Under the pieces are notes generated by a model, which was not told where the DNA came from, ran no database searches, and saw only the letters and a list, made by a program, of their open reading frames with translations. DNA of 64,000 nt, taken from assembly GCA_032358255.1 (NCBI GenBank), contig JAULBX010023519.1:4211-68210 (forward strand). Reading direction: 5' to 3'. Both the position numbers and the translations under genes were made by a program. Positions 21,901 through 31,768 of this stretch are shown piece after piece. Numbering within the stretch: position 1 is the first letter of the stretch; each line of letters opens with the position of its first letter. The DNA is from Heterotrichella gracilis. Taxonomy: Eukaryota; Sar; Xanthophyceae; Tribonematales; Xanthonemataceae.

Positions 21901-24900
21901 GGTTCCTCCAAAGCAGGGCAGATGTGAGTACGACTCCCGTAATCGCCTCAGATCGTAGCTGAATGAGAACCCCACTTTGATGATGTTAGGGCTGGTCAGC
22001 AGGCCAGCCAGGAAATCCGAAAGCACGGCCTCGCGCGCCGTCAATCCCCGCGGGGCGGAATTGGCGTCCCCTGGGGATTCCAGAAAATGGCAGATTGGGT
22101 TTCCATCCCCATCGGGTTGCTGGCAGGCCCACAGCAGGTCAACGATGAACACCCTGTCTCTTGTAGCCACCTGAGACCAAGGGGGATGAGTGTGAAACCA
22201 CGAACCCCTAACTGCCAAACCCTAGACCATTAAACCCTGAACCCTAACCAATCGGTGTACACCCTGGTTCAAGCACATGGAACAGATGTTGTAAACATGA
22301 TGATACCCTAGACCCTGACCATACCACATGTAACCAACCCGTCAAATATCCTTGAAACCCCAAACCAATGAAGCCTAAGCCCTAAACCCTAATTAGTCCA
22401 CTCTGTCGTCTGCAGCATGCAGACCAGGGTTTAAAGGCTACATGGTAAAAGGATTCTTACAGTCTGACGCACATGCGGCACACTGAATAGGGTTTCAGGA
22501 TCAAGCTGCTCATTAGGACTTCAGGGTTCAGGGTTTACAACCAGGCGCACCTGCAGCACGCTGACTAGGGTTTTAGGGTCTGGCCGCTTGAAGGGCTGCC
22601 ACTCTGCATCCAGGCCCACCACAGGGAGGTGACGGGGGTCGAATGAGGAGGGGAGGGGAGCACCAAAACCCTTGAAACCCCCCTCGGGCGGTGCGGACTG
22701 GGCCAGGGCTTCGCCGATTTCCCGCAGGGATTTGGACCCCAGCGCGAGCACCTCCTGCGCAGGGGTTAGGGCTTTGGATCAGGGTAATATTTAAATTGAA
22801 TGGGGTTTGCATTAGGGTAAATTCATGATGAATGGGGTTTGTATGCCATCTTGGAGCACCTACTGCACAGGGTTTGGAGGTGATTTTGGGAAAGGTTGGC
22901 AGAATTGCGGGGTGAGGCAGGTGGTGTTTTCAAGTGGCAGAAGGCATTACCAACCAGCATTTGCCAGTCTTCAAAAGTGATCCACTGCATTTAGAATTTA
23001 GAGTTGCGGACTGAACACCCATCGCACCTGTGACATGGCCTGCAGGGCCCCCATGTTGTCCACATTCACGACATTTCCAACCGGAATGTTGAGGGTCCAA
23101 TACGACACCCGCTGCCTCGTGCTCTCCCCTTCCCCTTTTGCTGACGCAACCCCCTCCCCCGCATCCCCACCCAGACCACCGTCCCCACTTGGATCGGAGG
23201 AGGGATCGGTTGTGATCGGTTGGGCCACCGGTTGTGGTTGCGCCACCAGGCGTGACAGCTGCAGTGCGTGTGCCAGCTGGATTTCCTCCCCTTCTGTGGG
23301 GTCTATTACCTCCATGCTGTGGCACACCACATCCAGCATGTCCGCCCTGCACACAGGGGACAAATATTTGGTGAAAATGTGGTGAATCAAGCTCAAAATG
23401 CTGCCACGGCGGTAGGCTGCCATATACCCAAATTGTGATGCGTGGGATGCGATACTCACATTTCGGCCTCCCCATCCACCGCCTCATGTGATTATGGTCT
23501 CCCCACCACAGACACCACCCGCATCATACAAATCAAAACAGATTATCATGTTTTCTGGCAGGAGGACTTGAATATATCACAGTGATATATTAAAGTCCTG
23601 CTGTTTCCTGGTAAGATAATCACATATTATTCACCAACAGTATTACCACAAAAACATCAACGACAATGGGATGGGTTGCAATACTCACATTTCTGCCTCT
23701 CCCTCCAGGGCCTCATGGGGCTTTGGCCTCCCCACCACAGACACCACCTGGCCCACCCGCAGTCGCTTGAACAAATCAATGGCGGGTTCCCTTCCCAGTG
23801 TGCGCTCTATCGTTTTCCCCATGATGAGCTGGACCCCACAGGGCTTGCCCCCCTCGGGGTGCGCCCACATGCGCCGGATTTCTCCTGTACCCACCTGTGG
23901 GGCACATTTACGACTGGTGGGTGGGGAAGGCTGGATGGGCCCTCTGGCTATTTGGATTGGAAAGGGGTTTTAGGCTACCGGCGAGATGAAAGGGTTTTAG
24001 GGTACGTCAAGATGAAAGGGTTCTAGGGTACCGGCGAGCTGACAACAACGCAGTGTAGAGAGGCAGCCGTTGGGGATCTGAAGATAGTAAGAATCAAACC
24101 ACACGGGTAGCAAGTCTGACCCCTTATTGGTCGGGGCCTTGTAGAGGGTTTAGGGTTTTAGGGTAACCCCTACCTTGGGCAGCGCGCCCCCAGTGAGCGG
24201 AACCACATCCAGGAACACAAGGGTCTTTGCCAGCTGGCGCTTGAGGAACACCCTCCCCACCACCCGCACCACCTCGCTCCCCTCGAGCCAAGGGGTGGGT
24301 AGCCCCCACGCAGGGGGTGCTGCGCTGCCCGGGGGTGGTTTTACCCCCCCTTTTGTGATGTGTACCACGTGCCCCCTGGACACTCGTAGAAGCTCGGGTA
24401 CAGAGATGGTTAGGTCGAACCCGGGCCCTCCCCCCCCGCCGCTCACGGTGTCAAAGGTGGTGACCTGGGGACAAGGGTTTTGGTAGGGTTTGATGAGGGT
24501 GGCAGCAACGCTACTCACCACATGATACATTTAAAACAACTGCGCACATATTACACAGAACATCGTCTCCAAGTCTCCCCATCCCTCCTATTGACAGCAG
24601 CACCTGCCGGGCCTCACCAATGCCACCCCCCACCCCGCCACCTTTACCCCCACCCCCACCCACCACCCACCCACCTGCACATCCACCAGCGTCAGCAGCG
24701 GCTGCCGGTGGCCCACGGGTGGCACACACCCCACCTCATATCCACACACCCCACACACAGCCTCCGGGCGGGCCATGGCAACCCTCCGCTTGGCAACCCC
24801 CAATGCCTCAGCCACAAGCCGAGTGTCCACCTACGGGGATGGTGGGGTGGTGGGGTGGGGGCGGGGGTGGTACGTGGGGTTGGATGTATGCACGGTGCGT

Positions 24901-25667
24901 TCCAATTTAGGGTTTAGGGTTTAAGAAGGTGGCACCCTAGTGTGGTGCACTGAGCGGTATGGCTCTGCACCATGCATTGCTGTCAGCCTCCCACACGCAA
25001 GGGGTCCAACACCCTCAGTCTTTGACACCCAAACCCTGAGCAACGATAACATGAAACCCTTGCACAGGGCATGCCAGGGTGACATCGTTAAAACCCTGAT
25101 TTAGGTTACAACGGTACCATCTCCAAACCCACAAGCAAGCTCACCCCCATCCCCACCTGCTTCTCCAGTGGGAGCACCACCAGCACCGGGTTGCCATCTG
25201 CCATGAACACAAGGGACTTGACCACAGGCAGGGTGCTGAGCTGGCGGGAGTAATCGGGGACAACCTCCGCATCAACGCCTGCGAGCATGTGCAGGTCGTT
25301 ATCGCACATGTGCGGGTGCAGCGCAAACCCGAAGCCCTAGACGGACCAGTGCAGGGTGGACTTGGCACTGAATCCGCAGTGCCCTCCTAGGCCTGGTCAA
25401 TCTGTAAGTGTAAGCCGTGGTACTGCACATGCTGAAGTTCTGCGCAGGGTTTTGGGGCGCACCCTTGTCCCGCAGAAACGCCTGCAGGCGCTGCTCGGGT
25501 GGCGCCTCCCCGCCATGCAGCCGCTCCCCGTCATTTGGCGCCATCACCGCCGGCGGGGGCGCATGTGGCGGCGGGTCGGCGGAGCATGTGGCGGCATCGG
25601 GGCCGGCATGTGACGCCATGGGTGCAGCATGGCGCGGCCTGCGGGGGCGGGCGGCGGCGTGAGGCAT
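18903..25667 (-). CDS. Fusion protein: YbaK-type aminoacyl-tRNA deacylase + linker domain + DEDDy 3'-5' exonuclease + conserved C-terminal region
   Basis: Twelve exons (5' to 3'): 25667-25463, 25336-25157, 24830-24675, 24464-24174, 23894-23689, 23346-23028, 22754-22551, 22170-21540, 21289-21116, 20497-20367, 19956-19805, 19551-18903; about 1,100 residues. Order: Arg-rich N-terminus; YbaK/ProX editing domain (QRLQAFLRDKG, VVKSLVFMADGNP with the family's key Lys, GYEVGCVPPVGH); a beta-rich segment (VVRVVGRVFLKRQLAKTLVF) that looks OB-like; a DEDDy exonuclease related to EXD/Mut-7/WRN types (motif I VVGLDAEWQP, motif II KVGFSFSYDLRRL, motif III LLYAATDA) with an acidic insert; and a C-terminal module (SRYHNRFLQGGRAITWYPS, HPLMRRML, PYVFCGRLG) that I cannot name. 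All junctions agree in phase except the first, where GT-AG splicing leaves a one-base mismatch. The exon of 22170-21540 alone spans exonuclease motif II. Probable role: RNA or tRNA processing; location not known. Confidence 0.8.
19892..20244 (-). repeat. Triplicated exon start (TLEYNTYSLRTNL) in the exonuclease fusion gene
   Basis: Three copies of the same acceptor plus ~65 exon bases lie at about 20244-20173, 20078-20013 and 19956-19892 (minus strand). They encode TLEDNTYSLRTNLGLLMDQY, TLEYNTYSLRTNLDLLMDQY and the version that continues into the modelled exon. Only the last copy runs on to a clear GTGGGG donor at 19805. Confidence 0.9.
20515..20735 (-). repeat. Acceptor-side echoes of exon 20497-20367
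   Basis: CCACCAATGACATGGCGCCA plus the CCTGGAG(A/G)AAT acceptor context occurs at the exon itself and again near 20550 and 20627, with a decayed third trace near 20700. GGGTTT-type tracts separate the copies. Confidence 0.88.
20826..21062 (-). repeat. Donor-side echoes of exon 21289-21116
   Basis: GGTGCGCCATCCAGAAGCTT and GTCGGACCTCA (plus strand) at the exon end near 21122-21160 recur at about 21020-21060 and 20920-20960, with a weak fourth trace near 20826-20870. Each retains the CCAGCCAGG or CGCCAGG donor complement. Confidence 0.88.
23447..23520 (-). repeat. Donor-side echo of exon 23894-23689
   Basis: ATACTCACATTTCGGCCTCC (plus strand), then CCCACCACAGACACCACC repeats ATACTCACATTTCTGCCTCT and its flank at 23681-23755, including the GTGAGT donor. 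A palindromic element lies between the two copies. Confidence 0.88.
23535..23622. mobile_element. Palindromic element, AGGAGGACTT family
   Basis: Near-perfect palindrome AGGAGGACTTGAATATATCAC / TGATATATTAAAGTCCTGCT at about 23560-23603, with outer inverted GATTATC / GATAATC. It lies in an intron of the exonuclease fusion gene between two echo copies. The same termini occur at 39.27 and 52.79 kb, which suggests a tiny MITE or a footprint of one. Confidence 0.7.
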
Positions 25668-27604
25668 GTCTGAGCGCGCCAGTTGCGCGGCGCCATTGCA
25701 ATGCCATGCGTTAGCACCTTTGCCAAGGCGGGCGCTAGTTTGGAATGCACTGGTTGATATAGCTTGCAGCATGTAAATAACATGGTATTGTAAAGCCGAG
25801 ACATTGCCACTTGCTGCGCCTGGTGCATGCCTGGCCACCCGTGTGCAGGGCGCACAAAGCGTGTGGAGTTGCGGGAGTGAAGACGGTGCACGTGCTACAG
25901 CAAACAGCAGCCTTTTGAGTGCACACAAGACATGCAATCCAATTCCTTCATTGGCCTGGGGTGTGCAAGTGCATTAATGCTGCGATTGAGTGAGGGGGTG
26001 TCCAGGCTCGAAATAACCCTAGGGTTTCCACCATGCCATGCGCACCTTGCCACAGCAGCCCCTGCAGGTGCCCGAGGGTGGATGCTGTGCGTCAAACTAA
26101 CGGGGAGGATAGGTGTGCGGGGGGTGGGGGCTCTGCCTTGCAGGTGGCTCGAGAGAGCCCCCTGCACAACCACACACAACCACGTTGGCTGCGATGGCCA
26201 CCGTGCTAACTACCCAGGGTGCGCGTTGGTGTCATGGATATGGGTCCAGCCAGATGTACCCAGGCCTAGCCAGATATTAACATCTGCAGCTGTGGTTTCG
26301 GTAGAGCTAGGAGGCACACTCCTTTCTTGCCGCTGGGACGTGCATGCATATGCGCACATGCATGCATAGCCATATGTGTGTGCAGTGCCCAGCTGCACAT
26401 GCAGGCGCATAGTACGCAGACTTGGAAGCCATGTAAATAACTCCACCTTGAGCATTGCGTTCGCCAGCATCCTTCTCATGCCCTTGCGGTTTGGCGCTGC
26501 CTGCCGGCATGACACGTCCGCATTGGTTCTGAAGAAAAGGTATATTATACGCACGCACAAGGTGCAGATAACTGCAGCTGCAGACAGTATGTGTCCACAA
26601 CAGCGGTGGTTATGTCTCAGGGCTCTTGTTTTATAGACGTTCAATGTGTGGCTAGTACAGTTTGGGCACTGTACCTGCCCGCTGGTGTCTATACCCCCCA
26701 CTGCCTAAGTAGAGCCCGTTCTCTAGGCACAGACACACCAACAACAGTATCTAAAAGTAGCCATGAGAGTTCAAGGAGTGGGCCCAAAGGTGAGGGCAGT
26801 AGCCCGCATATGCGGACAGCGGTTCGATATGCCCCATATGCGGCCTGCACTGAAGCGTTTCGCCTATATTTGCTTATAGAAGCGACACACTCCCTTTTTG
26901 GCAGCGGCAACGTGCGAGAAGCTAGCAAAATAGAAGGTTTGCTGGACCAGAGGGTTGCAGCAGGTACGTATCGCCTCCCCTATACTAGGTATTCCCTTTG
27001 TCACTTGCATGCATGCATCGTACTGAACATTGCCTGGCCATACTGTCGCACACAAGATCTCCCTATGCCGCACGCGTACTCAAACATCTAGGCAAACCTG
27101 GCGCCATTGGTAGAGTTACGCGTCAGATCCATACTTGCAGAGAGGGCATATATACGCGCATGTGCGCCTGCTTCAAACCCGGCTGGCGAGGACGCCCCGT
27201 ACAGACAAGCAGCCAGGCAGTGATTCACCGTACCGGGATTTAGTGTTGAGAGTAAGCCGCCACCACTTCCACTTCAAATTGGTGTCCTACTCACTTTGCT
27301 GTCTTTCCCTGCACAAATTGCACGCTAGTCCTATTGCCAAACCCTCCACAAAACCCTGATGGAGCCTCTTTCTCGATAACAGCTTCTGACACTATTTCCC
27401 TGCAACAGCGCCTCGCTTGACACAGCAGTAAGGACTTTGTGCCAGCCTCAGAGCCCCACGTCGACCGGGCCCCCATCCACCATCCCCCGCTACTCTCCAC
27501 CACCTGCCAATTTATTTCACCACCACCACACCACCACCGCCACCACCGTCACCACCACCAACACCACCACCACTGAAAACCCACCACGCCGCACCTGCTT
27601 CACC
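25668..27604. other. Gene-poor divergent spacer
   Basis: Lies between the starts of the exonuclease fusion (-) and the Pro/Gln-rich gene (+), so both promoters should be here. Open frames occur on both strands but without protein-like composition or splice support. An in-frame extension of the exonuclease first exon to an upstream ATG at 25937 is possible. Confidence 0.5.
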
Positions 27605-30430
27605 ATGTCAGGGCAATGGCAGGCCTCCGCATACTACCCTCCTCCAGGTAAAAGCTACTTATATGGCAACCCCCACTTGACTTGCACACCACCTGTGCCT
27701 GTATTGGACCCTACGGTTCCACGCCCACCTGGAGAGCACTTTGGTGCCTGACCTTACCTTAAGCTAGGGTTTGTCATACATGTATGCTTACAGCCCGCAT
27801 GGTGGCCGTGCACCAGCCTATACCCTAAACCCACAACAACTGCGTGACACGTGCGAATGCTGCTGCAGGGCAGCAGTACCCCCCTCCCACACAGCAATTC
27901 CCACCTCCTCCGGGACAGCAATACCAAAACCCTAACCTGGGCCAGCAGTACCCTCCACCAGCACAGCAATACCAGTATGGGCAGCAATACGCCCCGCCGC
28001 AGCAATACCAAAACCCTAACGGGGCCCAGCAATACCAATATGGGGCGCCTGCACAACAATACCCTCCCCCAGGGCAATATCAAAACCCTAACCCAGCACA
28101 ACAATACCCTCCTCCAGGACAGCAGTACCAAAACCCTAATCCAGGCCAGCAATACCCTCCTTCAGCGCAATCTCAACTCCCTACTCCAGCACAGCAGTAC
28201 CAATACCCCCCACCAGCGCAGCAGCCCTACCAATCCGCCCCCCCCTCCTCCTTCCCCCCACCCCCCACCAAGTCCTACGGCTACCAGGGCCCGCCACCCC
28301 CAGGCAACATCCCAGACACATACTACACCTACCCCCTCCCACCCCAGCATGGGAACCCTAGCCTCGCTGCCCAGGGGGTGCAGCTGGGGGCGGTACAGAG
28401 CATTGCTGGCATGACTGAAACCGCGCTGAACGAGCACCCGGGCATGGCTGTGGCTGCGGCTGTGGTGGCGCCACATGGCATGCAGGTGGGGGCTGCTGCA
28501 ATCTTAACTGTGTTCTCCATTTACGTTGCCGGCATGACTGGAACAACTGTCGATCCATTCTGAAAGGCGTTTTCATAGAATATGTAAACTATTAATGCAT
28601 TCTACAGTGCTGCTGATCATGCGCACCATCTCCCACGCTGTGAACCATGGCGCACCTATTGCTAGCAGCCATGAATCCCCCCCTTGTAGTCTACGTTGTG
28701 CCCAACACCACCGCCACCACCCACCCATCCACCCACCACCACTCACCCACCACCCACCCACCACTCACCCACCACCCACCATCCTCCGCAGGGCAGCGGC
28801 ACCGTCTCCCATGCAGTGAACCACGGCGCCACCATGACAGTGGCGCACCACGTGGAGGATGCAATGCAGGACCACAAGCTGGCGGCGGCAGGTGGGTGCC
28901 AGGACTATAGGGTTCAAGGGTTGGGTTTAGGGTTTGGTGTAGGACCATGAGGTGGTGGCCGCAGGTTGGTGCCAGGACTATAGGGTTCAAGGGTCCGGGT
29001 GTAGGGTTTGGTGTAGGACCACAAGCTGGCGACCGCAGGTGGGTGGGTGCCAGAGTTTAAGGGTTTAAGGATCGGGGTGTAGGGTTTGGTGTAAGATCAC
29101 AAGCTGGCGGCCGCAGGTGGGCCTAGGGTTTCAGGGGTTGGATGGAGGGTGCCATGCAGAAACACACGCTTGTGGCGGCAGGTGGCTAACATATTAAGGC
29201 ATTGCTGAAGTGGTGGTGAACAATCTTTGAGGTTTTGAGGGTTTGAAGCGTGGGTGGTAGGTTTTATTGGCAGGCCTTTGGGGTACAGCATTCTGTACTA
29301 TGTTTCTGTAATGGTGCTCCTCACCCTGCACCCCCACCCCCCACCTCCCCCACCCACCCACACCCTTCCCCCCCCGCAGCCCTCCTCGTGGCCGCCCCCC
29401 ACGGCGCCCAGGGGAGCACGATAGTGGCGCAGGGGGTGAACACAGGGGCCACGCACGCGGTTGCAGGTGCCACCATGCATGCCATGGAGGAGCATCCCAT
29501 GGCTGCGGCTGCGGCGCTGGTGGTGGCGCCACATGGACCCCAGGGAAACATGATAGCGGCACAGGTGGGGGGAAGGTGGCGGGCGGGATAGCGGCGCAGG
29601 TGGCATGGTTGAATACACTCCCCATTCTTTGGTTAATGCTACTTCCATTGTGTTTTTGGTCCCCGGCTTCCTCCAGCCATTGGCTTCTAACAGCATAGGT
29701 GGCCACATGCCAGTGACGTGGCACATTCAACACAAGCACCACATTTCTGAATGAAGTGCACCCCCTGGCAGTGCAGTATTGTACATGATTTCATCACCTT
29801 TGTACCTATTTTGCCCCACTGTGTTTTGCAGGGGGTGAAAGTGGGTGCCACCCATGAAGTGGCCAAAGTCACCCAAAATTTGGTTGAGGACCACCCCATG
29901 GCGGCACTGGCAGCAGTTGCAATGGCCCCCACGGGGCCCAAATCTAACAGCATTGCGGCGCAAGGGGCCAAAATCGGCACAGTGAATGCGGTGTCACATG
30001 CCACACAGGTAAGGGGGGGATCGCAGGGAATTAGTAAAGAGATGTACAGGGGCAGTGTGGCAGTAGGCCATAGCACACCAACACCGCACAACCCCACCCA
30101 CCCCCAACCCCTTGCCCTGACGCCTGCACCCCACCCATCCCCCACCCCTTGTCACGACGCCTGCACCCCACCCCACCCCCCACCCCTTGTCACGACACCC
30201 CCCACCCCCCACCCCTGCAGGAGGCGATGAAGGACCACCCCAGCCTTGCGGTGGCTGCGCTGGTGGCCGCCCCCCACGGCCCCTCCGGAAACGACCTCGT
30301 CTCCCAGGGGGTGCGGGTGGGGGCCAAGCGCGCTGTGGGGGATGCGGTGCGGCATGTGGTGGGGGGCAAGCCGCTGGCTGCGCTGGGGGTGGCCAAGCTG
30401 GGGGATATGTTCAACAGGAGGAAAAAATGA
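27605..30430 (+). CDS. Pro/Gln/Tyr-rich protein with Ala-rich tandem units
   Basis: Six phase-consistent exons: 27605-27647, 27869-28485, 28792-28891, 29380-29564, 29832-30008, 30221-30430; about 443 residues. The first ~170 residues are low-complexity PPP-GQQYQNPN repeats, like the tails of annexin/PRR or rhodopsin-type proteins that mediate weak multivalent contacts. The rest is built of four to five degenerate units of about 45-50 residues: an Ala-rich helix, APHGPQGN, IAAQGVxxGATHAV, then a linker ending EDHPMA. Exon boundaries roughly follow the units. The protein ends in basic RRKK. No signal peptide is seen. The units could be amphipathic or glycine-zipper helices that touch membranes; function unknown. 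Confidence 0.8.
28622..28665 (+). repeat. Acceptor-side echo of exon 28792-28891
   Basis: GCACCATCTCCCACGCTGTG, then AACCATGGCGC repeats the exon start (GCACCGTCTCCCATGCAGTG, then AACCACGGCGC) about 180 bases upstream. Confidence 0.82.
28940..29190 (+). repeat. Four donor-side echoes of exon 28792-28891
   Basis: The exon end 'ACCACAAGCTGGCGGCGGCAG|gtgggt' recurs in decayed form near 28946-28975, 29013-29045, 29097-29120 and 29150-29185. Each has GCAG|GTKGG or GCAG|gtgg and is separated by GGGTTTAGGGTTT-like runs. This is the longest echo array in the window. Confidence 0.9.
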
Positions 30431-31768
30431 GGTCTATTCAGGGGGTATGTTCAACAGCAGGAGGCCTGTGTAGGGTTTAGGGTTTGGGTAGTTTGGGGGG
30501 CCTCCATGGTCCTGCATGGGGCAAAACCCCCACCGGGATCTGTCCTTTCTTCCTCAGCGTTTGGTCTGGAGATTTGGTCTGGAGTCTTCTTCGGATCCGT
30601 AACTGAGCATTCTATGCCGCCTTGTTACTCCTTAAAGGCGCGTCGGTTTTGTTGTCTATTTATCCTCTTATTATGAACAGCAATGCGGCAGCCGGCGGCA
30701 TTGCTCAACAAATGGGACCAAGTTTGCCGCACTTTCTGGCAGAAACTGTGCAACAGGTTGCTGCCTATCATGTTCGACCAATATTTGAAGAGGTAATAGA
30801 GTGATGTTACACAGCCTCATGTTGAACACCAGATTTAGATCGCATAACGGTTACCAGGAATGCAATCGTGGTGTTACAAGATAGTGCTGAAATTATCATA
30901 TTCTGATGAATCCATTAATGGTCGAGGCAACCAGAGTGTGATCATTGCATTGCACATGCACAATGTCATGGCGGCTGCGGCAGCCACACTGCTCTCATCA
31001 GCAGCACCAACCAGAATTGTACAGGGGAAAATGGGTTCCTGCCACAAACGCGCACACCGGGCACGCAGGGGAGCATGCACGGCCCTACCAAACCCAACTG
31101 GATATCATCAAGGGAAAAATGGACCGACAAGCGCAATCCAGGATGACGGGAGGACCTCCCGTCATCTCACAGCATGCCCCATGCGGCTTAGCCGCTGAAT
31201 GCCACCCCACCAGGCCCAACAGTGCTTTGCAGCAGCCGCAAAAAAGTTCTGGAGTGCTGAAGAGGGTCCCCACAGCTGCCAACTTTTGACCTGGTAGGCA
31301 CACTTGCCAGTACGGCTGGCTGCTATATGAAACAAACACCCATGGGTGCACCCTGCCGCGCCACCCTCGCCATAGCGCCACGCCTCATGGACTGCAACTG
31401 ACAGGGCGACTCTTCTCCCGGCCCTTCAACCTTACAATTCTTCCAGGCATGCTGGAAAACGGCCCACCCCTCTCCGTCACACAGGCTGTCTGCTGCGCAG
31501 ACCCTTCACGAGGGTTCCGCCTGCGGCAGGGTAGCAGGGCGACCCCTTAGCCCATCCTCTGACTACCCCGCTGCAGCGTGTCCCCCTGACCCTTCACAGG
31601 GTTTCCATCCAGCCATGCACCCAGCAACCCTTCCTGCATTTAGCACTCATCCCCTGGCTTGCCCTCCAAAGGCACAGGTGCTAGCCCAGTACGCCTTCCT
31701 AGGCCCCCACAACGGTTGGTTGCGCTAACCCTTCCTGAGGGTTTTGTCCAGGCATTCGTGGGGACAGC
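30431..31768. other. Intergenic stretch between convergent genes
   Basis: No gene recognised. Holds the 3' ends of the Pro/Gln-rich gene (+) and the DUF7794-like gene (-). Confidence 0.6.

Noticed and set aside
25932-26369. 145-codon frame upstream of the exonuclease fusion
   Set aside because: No homology-like motif, overlaps equally long frames on the other strand, no splice structure.
27754-28152. Leu/Val/Arg-rich minus-strand frame resembling a membrane protein
   Set aside because: Reverse complement of the QQYQNPN repeats of the plus-strand gene.
28940-29190. Possible CRISPR-like or satellite array
   Set aside because: Units are decayed copies of the adjoining exon end with splice donors, not identical repeats with unique spacers; the genome is eukaryotic.
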